64,000 nt of DNA from Xylophilus sp. GW821-FHT01B05 (GCA_038961845.1 CP152408.1:2170001-2234000); one strand, 5' to 3'. Counted from the first letter of the stretch, positions 8,858 to 17,174 are shown. Program-made: numbers and translations. The notes: a model not told the origin generated them from the letters alone.

Positions 8858-11239
8858 TCACCAGCGATAGCCCAGCGTGGCCGTCAGCGTGCGCGCCTGC
8901 CCATAGAACTGCGCACGGTTGGCGGTGCTGATCTTGTTGCCCAGGTTGGCCACGTTCAGCGAGAAGCGCACCGGCCCCGCGCCATAGTGCACGGCGGCGT
9001 CGAACAAGGTGTAGCCCGCGTTGAAGTACTGGTTGTAGGTATCGGCCACGGTCGGCCCGGTGTAGCGCACGCCACCGCCCACACCCCAGCCGCGCAGGGC
9101 GTTGTTCTGGAAGGCGTAGTCGATCCACAGCTTGGCGGTGTTGCGCGCGGTCTGGAACGGCCTCTTGCCCAGCTCTCTGGGGTCGTTGCTGCGCGACACC
9201 CAGGCGTCCAGCCAGGTGTAGCTGGCGATCAGGTCCACACTGCGCGCCAGGCGGGTCTTGGCCTCCAGCTCCAACCCGCGTGAGCGCACCTCGCCGGTCT
9301 GCACGCGCAGCACGGCACTGTTGGGGTCGAGCGTGGTCACGTTCTGCTTGCGCAGGTCAAACAGCGAGGCGGTGATGAAGCTGTCGCTGCCCGGCGGCTG
9401 GTACTTGATGCCGACCTCAAACTGCTTGCCGGTCTCGGGTTGGGGCGTGATGCTGTAGTTGGTGCCAACCACCGGCACAAAGGAGGTGGCGTAGCTCGCA
9501 TAGGGCGCCAGGCCGCTGTCGAACAGGTAGAGCAGGCCGGTGCTGCCGGTGGTCTTGCCGTCGCGCGCCGATACCTGCGCCGTGCCGGCGGAGCGCTCGG
9601 TGTCGGCGCGGTCATGGCGCAGGCCACCGTTTACGATCCAGCGGCCCAGCCGCAACTGGTCTTGCGCATACAGGCCGTACTGGCGCACGTCTGCGGTATT
9701 GCGCGCGGTCACCGGTGCAGTAAAGGGCGTGCCGTAGACCGGGTTGAAGATGTCCAGCGTGGGGGCGTTGCCAAAGCCAAGGTCTTCGCGGCCTGAGAAG
9801 TCCTGGTAGTCAAAACCCACCAGCAGCTTGTGCCGCAACGCGCCGCTGCTGAAATCCTTTTGCACATGGGTGTCGACGGTGGTCGTGCTGCTGGTCGAGC
9901 GCGAGATCAGCGAAGCCCGGTTGACGCTGCGGTTGTCATTGCGGACGGCCGTGGCGTAGACATGCTGGTAGTCCAGCGTGTAGTGGGCGTAGCGCAGGTT
10001 TTGCCGCAGTGTCAGGCTGTCGTCGAACTGGTGCTCGAGCAGGTAGCCGATCGATGTCATGTCGCGGTTGTAGTGGTCAAAGCTCGGCTCGCCGGCAAAG
10101 GTGTGCACAGGGATCTTGCCCTGCGCGTAGTTGTTGAGCAGCGACTGGTTGGGCCACCAGCTCTTGGGCGTCATGCGGTCGCGGGTCACGTCGGCCAGCA
10201 CCGTCAGCGTGGTGCGGGCCGAGGGCTTCCAGGTCAGCGCGGGAGCGATGAACAGCCGGTTGTCCTGCGAGTAATCGGTCTGGGTCTTGCTGTCGCGCAC
10301 CAGGCCGTTCAGGCGAAACAGCAGGCTGCCGTCATCGTTGAGCGGGCGCCCGATGTCAAACGCGGCTTGGTAGCGGTCATGGTTACCGGCCGAAACCGTC
10401 ACCTCGTTGATCGGCGTGGCTGTGGGCCGCTTGGATACCTGGTTGACCAGCCCTCCCGGGCCACCTTGCCCGTAGAGCACGGCAGACGGGCCCTTCAGCA
10501 CCTCGACCCGCTCCAGCGCCTGCGGGTCGGCCAGCCAGTCGCCGTAGGTGCCGGTCTTGAACACCCGCAGGCCGTCGCGGTAGAGAGAGGCATCAAAGCC
10601 ACGGATGTTCAGGCTGGCATAGCGCAGGTCGTAGCCGGTGATCTCGGTCAGCACGCCGGCGGTGTAGCGCAGCGATTGCTCCACGGTCTGGATGCCTTGC
10701 GCATCCATCTGGTCGCGCGTGATGACCGAGATGGATTGCGGCGTTTCGATCAGTGGCGTGTCGGTCTTGGTGGCAGTGGCGCCGCGCTTGGCGATGTAGC
10801 CGTGCAGCGTGCCCCAGGGCGTTTCCCGCTCGGCATTGGCGGCCACGGTGACCTCGGCCAGACTGGTGTGGGAGCTGGCGGGTGCGGGCCGCACCACCAC
10901 GGTCGAGCCGTCTACGCTGGCCTGCAGGCCGCTGCCGGCCAGCAGCCGCTCCAGCGCCTGCTCCAGGGTGAGCCGCCCGGAGAGGGCGGGCGCGCTTTTG
11001 CCCGCGACCAGCGCTGGCGCCACCACCAGGGTGACGCGGGCCTGGCGCGCCAGCTCATTCAGGGCCTGCGCCAGCGGCTGGGCGCTGATGGTGATGTCGG
11101 TCGGCGTGTTGCTGGCGGGTTGGGCCTGCACGGCGCTGGCGCTGATGGCCAGTGCGGCGGCCAGGGCCAAACGGGAACGGAGTCGGTTACGGGCGGGGGC
11201 GAGGATGGGGGCGCTGGTGGCGCTGCGAAACGGGTGCAT
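8858..11239 (-). CDS. TonB-dependent siderophore receptor with STN domain
   Basis: A 793-residue outer-membrane receptor of the FecA/FpvA type. After a signal peptide (cleavage near AVQAQP) comes a Secretin/TonB N-terminal signalling domain of about 75 residues, then the plug with TPQSISVITRDQMDAQG and the LERVEVLKGPSAVLYGQGGPGG motif, and a C-terminal barrel ending in aromatic YRW. The STN domain is what passes the ligand signal to the FecR-like protein encoded next, so ferric-siderophore binding should raise transcription of this gene. The order sigma factor, anti-sigma factor, receptor is the classical arrangement. The siderophore is not identifiable. Confidence 0.93.
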   Translation of the reverse strand: MHPFRSATSAPILAPARNRLRSRLALAAALAISASAVQAQPASNTPTDITISAQPLAQALNELARQARVTLVVAPALVAGKSAPALSGRLTLEQALERLLAGSGLQASVDGSTVVVRPAPASSHTSLAEVTVAANAERETPWGTLHGYIAKRGATATKTDTPLIETPQSISVITRDQMDAQGIQTVEQSLRYTAGVLTEITGYDLRYASLNIRGFDASLYRDGLRVFKTGTYGDWLADPQALERVEVLKGPSAVLYGQGGPGGLVNQVSKRPTATPINEVTVSAGNHDRYQAAFDIGRPLNDDGSLLFRLNGLVRDSKTQTDYSQDNRLFIAPALTWKPSARTTLTVLADVTRDRMTPKSWWPNQSLLNNYAQGKIPVHTFAGEPSFDHYNRDMTSIGYLLEHQFDDSLTLRQNLRYAHYTLDYQHVYATAVRNDNRSVNRASLISRSTSSTTTVDTHVQKDFSSGALRHKLLVGFDYQDFSGREDLGFGNAPTLDIFNPVYGTPFTAPVTARNTADVRQYGLYAQDQLRLGRWIVNGGLRHDRADTERSAGTAQVSARDGKTTGSTGLLYLFDSGLAPYASYATSFVPVVGTNYSITPQPETGKQFEVGIKYQPPGSDSFITASLFDLRKQNVTTLDPNSAVLRVQTGEVRSRGLELEAKTRLARSVDLIASYTWLDAWVSRSNDPRELGKRPFQTARNTAKLWIDYAFQNNALRGWGVGGGVRYTGPTVADTYNQYFNAGYTLFDAAVHYGAGPVRFSLNVANLGNKISTANRAQFYGQARTLTATLGYRW

Positions 11240-11340
11240 GCGGGCTCTCTTGATGAATGGAATGCGAACACGAATCAGGTGCTATCCATAAAGAAGACGG
11301 GCCACTGCGCCCTAACCTGATGTCACCCCGAAAAGATTTT

Positions 11341-12390
11341 TTAGCGCTGCAGCGGCACGATCTCGGTCACGCCGTTTTGCAGGCGCAGTTGCACCGGCAG
11401 CACCTGCGGCAGGCTGCGGATGAAGTTGTGGATGCGCTGCAGGTCCACGCTGCCGGTGACCGCGAGGGCGCCGACGGCTGGGTCGCGCACTTGCACGCCG
11501 GTGCTGCCGTAGCGCTCCAGCTCGGCCAGGACGGTGGCCAGTGGCGTGTTGTCGAAGCTGATGCGCTTGTCACTCCAGGGTGCGATGCCCTCGGCCCTGA
11601 CTTGGCCGACCGGGCCCAGGTGGCCCAGTCGGTCGGCGGCCACGGTCTGGCCGGCAGTCAGCTCCAGCGTGTCTGCGGCGGTGCCATCCACGGCCCGGGC
11701 CACGCGCACGCGCCCTTGCTCCACCGCCACCCGGACCTGCCCGTCGCCTAGCGATGGCGTGTAGCGCACCGAGAAGCGCGTGCCCACCACGGTGATGCGC
11801 ATCGGCCCGGCCAGCACGTCGAACGGCCGGCCGGCGTCGGCCTGCACGGTGAACAAGGCCTGGCCTTCGGGCAGGCGCACCTCGCGCCGCTGGCGGTAAA
11901 GGCGCACGTCGGCTTCTGATGTGCTGTCCAACTGCAGGCGGCTACCGTCGGGCAGCGCGGCTTGGATCTGCTGGCCGCGCGTGGTGGCGTAGTGCTGGCT
12001 GAACACCGGCTGCTGCCACTGGTGCCAGGCGAACCAGCCGCCCAGCAGCACCACGGCCACGCCAGCCACCAGCGCGCGCGGCAGGCGCCAGCCCCGGCGT
12101 GCGCGCCGCGTGGCGGGCGCCAGATGGGTTTGGAGCCGGTCAATCTCGACGGCAGGGATCTCGTCCATGGCCTGCCAGGTAGTGGCCAGCGCGTCATAAG
12201 CCGCTTGGTGCGCCGGGTCAGCCTGCCGCCAGGCGTTGAATACCGCTTCACTGGCCGCATCCAGACCATCGGCGCGGCGCACCAGCCATTGCAGCGCCGC
12301 CGCCTCTGCGGCCGGTAGGCCTGCGAGCGGGTCTTCTGCCTCATGTGCTGCCGGCAGGGCATGGTGGCGAGGAGGGCGGCGGTGGGGCAT
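11341..12390 (-). CDS. FecR-like anti-sigma/sigma regulator
   Basis: A 349-residue inner-membrane regulator. The N-terminal cytoplasmic part has the FecR W-rich pattern (ALQWLVRRADG, VFNAWRQADPAHQAAYD, TWQAMDE). One transmembrane helix follows at about residues 105-125 (ALVAGVAVVLLGGWFAW), then the periplasmic FecR domain (VRLPEGQALFTVQADAGRPFDV, VVGTRFSVR). In the Fec paradigm it receives the signal from the receptor STN domain and activates the FecI sigma factor. It lies between the fecI-like and receptor genes, 54 and 101 bases apart, all on the minus strand. Confidence 0.92.
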   Translation of the reverse strand: MPHRRPPRHHALPAAHEAEDPLAGLPAAEAAALQWLVRRADGLDAASEAVFNAWRQADPAHQAAYDALATTWQAMDEIPAVEIDRLQTHLAPATRRARRGWRLPRALVAGVAVVLLGGWFAWHQWQQPVFSQHYATTRGQQIQAALPDGSRLQLDSTSEADVRLYRQRREVRLPEGQALFTVQADAGRPFDVLAGPMRITVVGTRFSVRYTPSLGDGQVRVAVEQGRVRVARAVDGTAADTLELTAGQTVAADRLGHLGPVGQVRAEGIAPWSDKRISFDNTPLATVLAELERYGSTGVQVRDPAVGALAVTGSVDLQRIHNFIRSLPQVLPVQLRLQNGVTEIVPLQR

Positions 12391-12444
12391 GGCGAAAGCG
12401 GGGGCTTCTTTTAGGTAGACGAATGGGGCGTGAAAAACCTGAGG

Positions 12445-12939
12445 TCAGCGCCCGGCTGGGGCCTCGGGCTGGTCCCGGTGCTGCTTGCAGGCGAGCACGG
12501 CCAGCATGATGTGGCGCTCCACCATGTTGCGCGATATGCCCATGCGCGCGGCCACCTCGGCATGTGACAGGCCCTCGAAGCGGTGCAGCATGAAGGCCTC
12601 GCGGCAGCGCGGCGGCAGGGCCTCGATGGCAGCCACCAGTTGGCGCGCGCGTTGCGTGGCGGCGTAGATTTCTTCCGGCTGGCTTTGCGCCGGGGCGGGC
12701 ATGTCGGCCAGCACGGCATCGGTCTCGGGTGCGCGCACGGCGTCGTGGCGCTCCTGGTCGATGAGGATGTTGCGCGCCGTGCGGTAGAGCAGCCCGCGCG
12801 CATGCTCCACCGGCTGGCCGGCCTGCTGGTGCGCCAGCACGCGTGCATAGGCCTCTTGCACCACGTCGGCCGCAGCATGCTGGTCCCGCAGCTTGCGCGA
12901 GAAGTACTTCAGCAGTTCCTGGTAATAGTGCGCAGCCAC
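12445..12939 (-). CDS. FecI-like ECF sigma factor
   Basis: A 164-residue ECF sigma-70 factor. Region 2 is seen as DVVQEAYARVLAHQ and the RGLLYRTARNILIDQERH stretch, and region 4 as IEALPPRCREAFMLHRFEG followed by the helix-turn-helix AEVAARMGISRNMVERHI. These are hallmarks of iron-starvation sigma factors. It should direct RNA polymerase to the receptor promoter between 11240 and 11340. Its own promoter region lies in 12940-13101 and is closely bordered by an IS66-type element. No convincing Fur box was found there by eye. Confidence 0.93.
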   Translation of the reverse strand: MAAHYYQELLKYFSRKLRDQHAAADVVQEAYARVLAHQQAGQPVEHARGLLYRTARNILIDQERHDAVRAPETDAVLADMPAPAQSQPEEIYAATQRARQLVAAIEALPPRCREAFMLHRFEGLSHAEVAARMGISRNMVERHIMLAVLACKQHRDQPEAPAGR

Positions 12940-13101
12940 GCGAAACCCAGCAAGGGATGGACAAATCCCGTCAGGCAGATGCTGAGATGTGGCGGCGGCT
13001 GATCCGGAAGCGGGACGCAGGGACGGGGGAGGCCAAAATTATAAAAGCCGTGCCTCTCATGCTGGGCCGCAGCAATGCTGGCGGCATGGACTGAAATTTT
13101 T

Positions 13102-14738
13102 GTAACTACTCAGCCCCCTGAGGGCAGAGGTGGTCGAAGCCTGGGGCCTACGTACAGCGGCAGGCCCGCCGAACGGTGCAGGGCGAGCGCAGGCAACCGA
13201 ACAGCATCGCCCCTACAGCACAGGCTGCCTGGTGTTCCCCGAGAAGACACTGATGAGGCAGTCAAAGAGGCAGGCGCGCTGCTTGCGCATAGTGGCCAGA
13301 TAGGAGCGCAGGGTAAAGAAGGTATCGGCCCCCTCCCGCGTGCGAAAGCAGCCCGAGACCTTCTGTCGGACCTTGGACATGCGCAGGGCCTGCTCGGCCA
13401 GGTTGTTGGTAAAAGGCACGTCCGCATCGGTCATGAAGCGCCAGACCTCGCGGCGGTGCACGCGCAGGCGCTTGAGCAGATTGAACGCCTTGCTCTGCTG
13501 GTGGCGGCCCTGTCTGTTGCGGGGCGCCCCCGAGGGCAAGACCTCCGGGTGCAGCCGCTCCCCGCGCTGCAGCAACTGTTCCCACTGCGCTTCGAACCAG
13601 GCCTGGCGCTCCAGCGGAAGTGGTGAGTCTGCTTGCGCCACCTCGCGCTGCGCCTGCAGCAGCAGCTCCATCATCTCGCGCGCCCAGCCATCCCAGATCC
13701 TCTCGCCCATCTGCTCGTGCACGAAGGTCAGCTCCCGCAGGTGGTGCGCATTGCACAGGCTGTGCGTGCAGTCCAGCCCCTTGTAGCTGGCCAGCCCGTC
13801 GTGCACCAGCGTGCCCCGCACGCCGGGCAGGATGCCCAGGGCTTCGAAGGCTGCGCTGCCACGCTTGGCATGCAGCCCCAGCCACGTCAGCGAGGCCGTG
13901 ACGGCGCAGTGCAACCAGGCCAGGGTGCCCTTGACCCGGATACCGGTCTCATCGGCGTGCACAACGGGGGCGCCTTGTACGGCCTGCCCGATGGCCGCTA
14001 CCGTGGGCGCCAGGGTCTGGGCCGCCTGGTGGCAGAAGGCCAGCACGCTGGCTTGGGACAGGGGCAGGCCAAAGGCGTCGCGCAGGAGCTCGCAGGTGCG
14101 CTGCAGGGGCACCAGGTGGTGCTGGTTCAAATGCACGGCCAGGGCCTTGGCCCGGGGGCCGTATTGCGTGGGAGCGCTGATGCCCTCGGGGAAGCTGCCT
14201 TGGTGCACGGCCCCGCAGCGGCAGGTGGAGCGGATCAGTTGGTGTTCGATGACCTGGGCGCGCAGCGCCGGGAGTTCGAAGACCTGGCGCTGGGCGATGA
14301 CCTCGTGCTGGGCCAGCAACTCCTGGCAGGCGTTGCAGCGGGGGGCACTCTGGTGGGTGATGACCTGGTCGACTTCGGCGCTCTGGCGCAGCGTGTGGCC
14401 GCCGTGGCCCTTCTGGCCGCCTAGAGGGCGCTGGCCGCTGGGGCGCAGGGACTTCGGGGCGGGTTTGGCCAGGCCATCGCTGGAGGGCGGCTTGCTGGAG
14501 TTGCGGCTGTTGAGGGCCAGCCGGGCTTCGAGCTCGGTGATGCGCGCTTGCATCACTGCGAGCTGGGCGGTGAGCGATTGCACCTGCCCCAGCAGCGGCC
14601 ACAGCATCCTGATCAGTTCGTCCTTCTGCGCGTGGCTCAGCGTGCTGAGATCGGGCAACGCTGGGAGGTCGGGCTGGCTCGGGTGGCTGGGCATTGCCGC
14701 TATTGTCTATTAGCGAATCCGGGGACCTGAGTAGTTAC
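13102..14738 (-). mobile_element. IS66-family insertion sequence, single-ORF type
   Basis: The element is bounded by 12-base perfect inverted repeats GTAACTACTCAG (13102-13113) and its complement (14727-14738). GTAA ends are typical of IS66. Total length is 1637 bases with one transposase gene and no tnpA/tnpB, as in the ISBst12 subgroup. The 8-base flanks (AAATTTTT left, AAAATATT right) agree at only six of eight places, so no intact target duplication is present. It lies between fecI and xthA. Confidence 0.88.
13213..14694 (-). CDS. IS66-family transposase (TnpC type)
   Basis: A 493-residue transposase. The N-terminal coiled-coil (SLTAQLAVMQARITELEARL) is followed by NSRNSSKPPSSDG, the zinc-finger-like CNACQ...CRCG region, and the DDE core with VVHADETGIRVKG and LVHDGLASYKGLDCTHSLCNAH. 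The C-terminus has FTNNLAEQALRMSKVRQKVSG. All are standard IS66 TnpC features and the reading frame is intact, so the element may still be able to move. It is transcribed towards fecI. Confidence 0.95.
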   Translation of the reverse strand: MPSHPSQPDLPALPDLSTLSHAQKDELIRMLWPLLGQVQSLTAQLAVMQARITELEARLALNSRNSSKPPSSDGLAKPAPKSLRPSGQRPLGGQKGHGGHTLRQSAEVDQVITHQSAPRCNACQELLAQHEVIAQRQVFELPALRAQVIEHQLIRSTCRCGAVHQGSFPEGISAPTQYGPRAKALAVHLNQHHLVPLQRTCELLRDAFGLPLSQASVLAFCHQAAQTLAPTVAAIGQAVQGAPVVHADETGIRVKGTLAWLHCAVTASLTWLGLHAKRGSAAFEALGILPGVRGTLVHDGLASYKGLDCTHSLCNAHHLRELTFVHEQMGERIWDGWAREMMELLLQAQREVAQADSPLPLERQAWFEAQWEQLLQRGERLHPEVLPSGAPRNRQGRHQQSKAFNLLKRLRVHRREVWRFMTDADVPFTNNLAEQALRMSKVRQKVSGCFRTREGADTFFTLRSYLATMRKQRACLFDCLISVFSGNTRQPVL

Positions 14739-14750
14739 AAAATATTGATG

Positions 14751-14810
14751 AAATATGCCTCTAGCCCAGGTGCAGACTGGGATGATAGCTATTAAATTGA
14801 TAGTTTCAGG
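14751..14810. repeat. Short intergenic repeat, copy 2
   Basis: The second copy of the element described at 8797-8854, starting TGCCTCTAGCCCAGGT with the TAGCTAT...GATAG...CAGG end. It begins 13 bases beyond the right end of the IS66-type element and its end overlaps the stop codon of xthA. Confidence 0.6.
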
Positions 14811-15579
14811 CTTCCAGCACCACTGGCGCGTGGTCGCTCGGCTGCGGGTTCTTGCGCGGCGCACGGTCCACGCGGCAGGCCGTCACCAGGGGCTTGAGCG
14901 CCTCGCTCACCAGGATGTGGTCAATGCGCAGGCCACGGTTCTTCTGGAAGCCCAGCATGCGGTAGTCCCACCACGAGAAGCTCTTCTCCGGCTGCTCGAA
15001 CATGCGGAAGGTATCGGTCAGCCCCAACTCCAGCAGCGCGCGGAAATGCGCGCGTTCCTCGCTGGTGTGGTGAATGGTCTCGCGCAGGCCTTCCGGGTCG
15101 AAGCTGTCGCGGTCCTCAGGGGCCACGTTGAAGTCGCCCAGCAACACCAGCCGTGGATGCGCCGCCAGCTCGGCCTTGACCTGCGCGTGCAGCGCGTCGA
15201 GCCACTGCATCTTGTAGGCAAACTTGTCGCTGCCCGGCGCCTGGCCGTTGACGAAATAGCCGTTGATGACGCGCAGCGGCCCCTCGGGCGTTTGCACCGT
15301 CGCTGCGATCACGCGCGACTGCGGGTCCTCGAAGCTGGCGATGTTGCGCACCACGTCGGTGAGCGGCGCCAGGCTCAGGATGGCCACGCCGTTATAGGTC
15401 TTCTGCCCAAACGCCGCGCTCTGGTAGCCGGCCGCTTGCAAGGCATCGAACGGAAACTTGTCGTCGGTCAGCTTGAGCTCCTGCAGGCACAGCACATCGA
15501 CCGGATTGGCGGCCAGCCAGTCCAGCACCTGCGGCAGGCGGACAGCGAGGGAGTTGACGTTCCAGGTTGCGATTTTCAT
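14806..15579 (-). CDS. xthA: Exodeoxyribonuclease III
   Basis: A 257-residue member of the endonuclease/exonuclease/phosphatase superfamily. Visible active-site motifs are TWNVNSL at the N-terminus, LCLQELKL with the metal-binding glutamate, NGYFVNGQAP, LLGDFNVAPEDRD and the C-terminal SDHAPVVLE with the catalytic Asp-His. It is the major AP endonuclease of base-excision repair. Length and motifs match bacterial XthA. It is a monocistronic housekeeping gene bordered by mobile DNA on both sides. Confidence 0.95.
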   Translation of the reverse strand: MKIATWNVNSLAVRLPQVLDWLAANPVDVLCLQELKLTDDKFPFDALQAAGYQSAAFGQKTYNGVAILSLAPLTDVVRNIASFEDPQSRVIAATVQTPEGPLRVINGYFVNGQAPGSDKFAYKMQWLDALHAQVKAELAAHPRLVLLGDFNVAPEDRDSFDPEGLRETIHHTSEERAHFRALLELGLTDTFRMFEQPEKSFSWWDYRMLGFQKNRGLRIDHILVSEALKPLVTACRVDRAPRKNPQPSDHAPVVLEA

Positions 15580-15661
15580 AAATGGAAAATATCGTTCTAT
15601 TCAATTGGTTGGAAAGTATGGGGTGGCTAGTTTTTGTTCTAGCTACCCATCTGGCTACCCG

Positions 15662-15693
15662 AATCAAGCGCGCTTGATTGACCCTCAAAGGGT
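15662..15693. repeat. Perfect palindrome and small hairpin at end of HTH remnant
   Basis: AATCAAGCGCGCTTGATT at 15662-15679 is an 18-base perfect palindrome. Directly beside it ACCCT-CAA-AGGGT (15681-15693) forms a five-pair hairpin covering the stop codon of the helix-turn-helix remnant. It may be a terminator for the minus-strand remnant or an old binding or recombination site. There is no U-run. Confidence 0.5.
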
Positions 15694-15857
15694 AACCGCG
15701 CCGCGAGCTTCTAAGTACTGCTGCAAGCTCACTTCGGTAATGCGGCTGGCGCGTTTCCCGACAGTGACGAGTTTCAAATTGCCATCCCGGACAAGCCTGT
15801 AAATCGTGGAGCGCGGCACATCAGTGCAACAAAGCCTATCGCGTCTTTAAGCGGCAT
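15685..15857 (-). pseudogene. Broken AlpA/excisionase-like helix-turn-helix gene
   Basis: On the minus strand the frame starting at ATG 15857 reads MPLKDAIGFVAL and is then shifted. The following frame continues as DVPRSTIYRLVRDGNL, KLVTVGKRASRITEVSL and QQYLEARGAVTL before TGA at 15685-15687. Together they form a typical roughly 60-residue excisionase/AlpA-type winged helix-turn-helix DNA-binding protein, interrupted by one frameshift near 15816. Such proteins are carried by integrative elements and prophage satellites, so this is probably a leftover of one. No integrase is near. Confidence 0.65.
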
Positions 15858-15927
15858 GCGCCATCTCCCACTCGGCGCGCGCGTCGCGGTCAGCACGACC
15901 GCGCTCTGCGAAGTAGATTCGCCGAGA

Positions 15928-16734
15928 TCAACTCAAGCCGTCGCGTGCTTGGCGTCTGGTCGATTCTCGGAGTTCTGACGGCGTCGAACTTGTCCAACGC
16001 TTGAACGCGCGTCTGAAATTGGACGCGTCCGAAAAGCCGGTTTGCTCTGCGATCTGCTCGATCGAGAAGTCGGTATGCCGCAGGAAGTCGGTAGCCAGCT
16101 TGATCCGCAGTTCGTCGACCAGACGCTGGTATGAAAGCTCCTGGGCTTGCATCTGGCGGTAAAGCGTTCGCACCGTCAATCCCAAAACTGAGGCCACTTC
16201 CTCTACCGTCCGAAAGCGACCCGGGCGCAACATTAGCACCTCGACGATGCGGCGCTCCAGCAATGTGGGTTCCTCGCTGGACGGCAGCATCTGTTCGAAA
16301 ATCTGGCTGCATGCAATCGCAGTCACCGGATTTGCTTCGGGTAAGGCGATGTCGTCCTTTTCCGTGCTGATGTGCCATTCCATCAGGCGTTCACCGCCAC
16401 GCACGACGTACTTGGCGGGATAAAGCGCGACGAGAACCTCGACTTCGTCCTCTGACGCCCCGGTGCACGCGCTCCAGATCGAGCTCACCCTTTTGGCCAG
16501 CGAGAGTACGGCGCCGTCGCTGCGCCCATCACGTATGTGGCAGAAGATCAGCGTTTCGGAAGTGGCCTCTCCCGAACGGTAGGTGTTCTCGGGCGCGGCT
16601 TCATGGAAGACGACGCTGATCAGGTCGAGCGGCGAGAGGATGATTTCCCTGATCGCGCTGGTGAACTCGGCGGCCATCTTGGCCTTGACGCCAACTGGGA
16701 TTCCGGCCTTGCATTCGCAAACAATGACGGGCAT
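15928..16734 (-). CDS. Tautomerase-domain / AraC-family fusion regulator
   Basis: A 268-residue protein with an unusual architecture. Residues 1-56 resemble 4-oxalocrotonate tautomerase: MPVIVCECKAG strand with Pro2, a helix, then SPLDLISVVFHEA and YRSGE. Residues 60-116 repeat the same beta-alpha-beta pattern, including GRSD at 70-73 and VRGGE at 111-115, so the N-terminal half looks like a two-repeat tautomerase. Residues about 160-257 are an AraC/XylS DNA-binding domain with two helix-turn-helices (VEEVASVLGLTVRTLYRQMQ and IEQIAEQTGFSDASNFRRAF). The start at 16734 is preferred over 16818 because GGAG lies eight bases ahead and exposes Pro as residue 2, the tautomerase catalytic position. 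It is divergent from a hydrolase-Bug-flavin reductase operon, which it presumably controls in response to an enolisable acid. Confidence 0.8.
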   Translation of the reverse strand: MPVIVCECKAGIPVGVKAKMAAEFTSAIREIILSPLDLISVVFHEAAPENTYRSGEATSETLIFCHIRDGRSDGAVLSLAKRVSSIWSACTGASEDEVEVLVALYPAKYVVRGGERLMEWHISTEKDDIALPEANPVTAIACSQIFEQMLPSSEEPTLLERRIVEVLMLRPGRFRTVEEVASVLGLTVRTLYRQMQAQELSYQRLVDELRIKLATDFLRHTDFSIEQIAEQTGFSDASNFRRAFKRWTSSTPSELRESTRRQARDGLS

Positions 16735-16807
16735 TTTGTGTCTCCGTGGAAGGTGGGCTATTGAGGCCCCCAGTCTCTCGGAGCAAAGCCGTTGCGGATT
16801 GCAGCGC

Positions 16808-16835
16808 AGTGCCACCACTTGCTTGGAAGTGCCAC
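16808..16835 (-). promoter_or_regulatory. Direct-repeat operator candidate for the AraC-type regulator
   Basis: AGTGCCAC occurs at 16808-16815 and again at 16828-16835, 20 bases apart, in the region between the divergent regulator and hydrolase genes. Two same-facing half-sites about two helical turns apart are typical AraC-family sites. The pair is about 75 bases upstream of the regulator start, so autoregulation is likely. Confidence 0.45.
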
Positions 16836-17045
16836 GAATGGGTTTCTGACAGATACGGGTTGCGTCTGTGCCAATGACTGTGTCGGAGGCGCCGCGTTTG
16901 GAGCCTCGTGTACTTGAAACCTTCGTGGCCGCACGGTCATGTCCGTGCCGATGCAGTGCTCCGCGTATGCGCTCAGCGCTTCACCGATTCCATGGAGGAA
17001 ATCCTGGTTGACGCAAAGTGAGGGATGACATAGCCTTCGTTTGTT

Positions 17046-17057
17046 AAACGATCGTTT
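17046..17057. promoter_or_regulatory. AAACGATCGTTT palindrome
   Basis: A perfect 12-base palindrome in the 440-base divergent region, about 118 bases upstream of the hydrolase start. Could be an operator. The remainder of 16735-17174 contains no gene that I can support. Confidence 0.3.
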
Positions 17058-17174
17058 TGTGGCGTAGGCGATACATGCACACAGGCTCGGAGCTGACGCA
17101 GCTGACCAAGCCCCAACGAATGACTGTTCAGCCACAGCACCTTGCCCTTCTTGGCCTGTGCACGGAGACAAAAC

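Noticed and set aside
9830..11320. A 496-codon plus-strand frame
   Set aside because: Fully antisense to the TonB receptor, with no recognisable domain.
11240..11340. A FecI-dependent promoter for the TonB receptor
   Set aside because: It must be here by analogy, but I could not point to convincing -35/-10 boxes.
12940..13101. A Fur box before fecI
   Set aside because: The AT-rich AAAATTATAAAA segment does not match the palindromic Fur consensus well enough.
15890..16378. A 162-codon minus-strand frame inside the tautomerase-AraC gene
   Set aside because: Out of frame with the AraC motifs and without homology.
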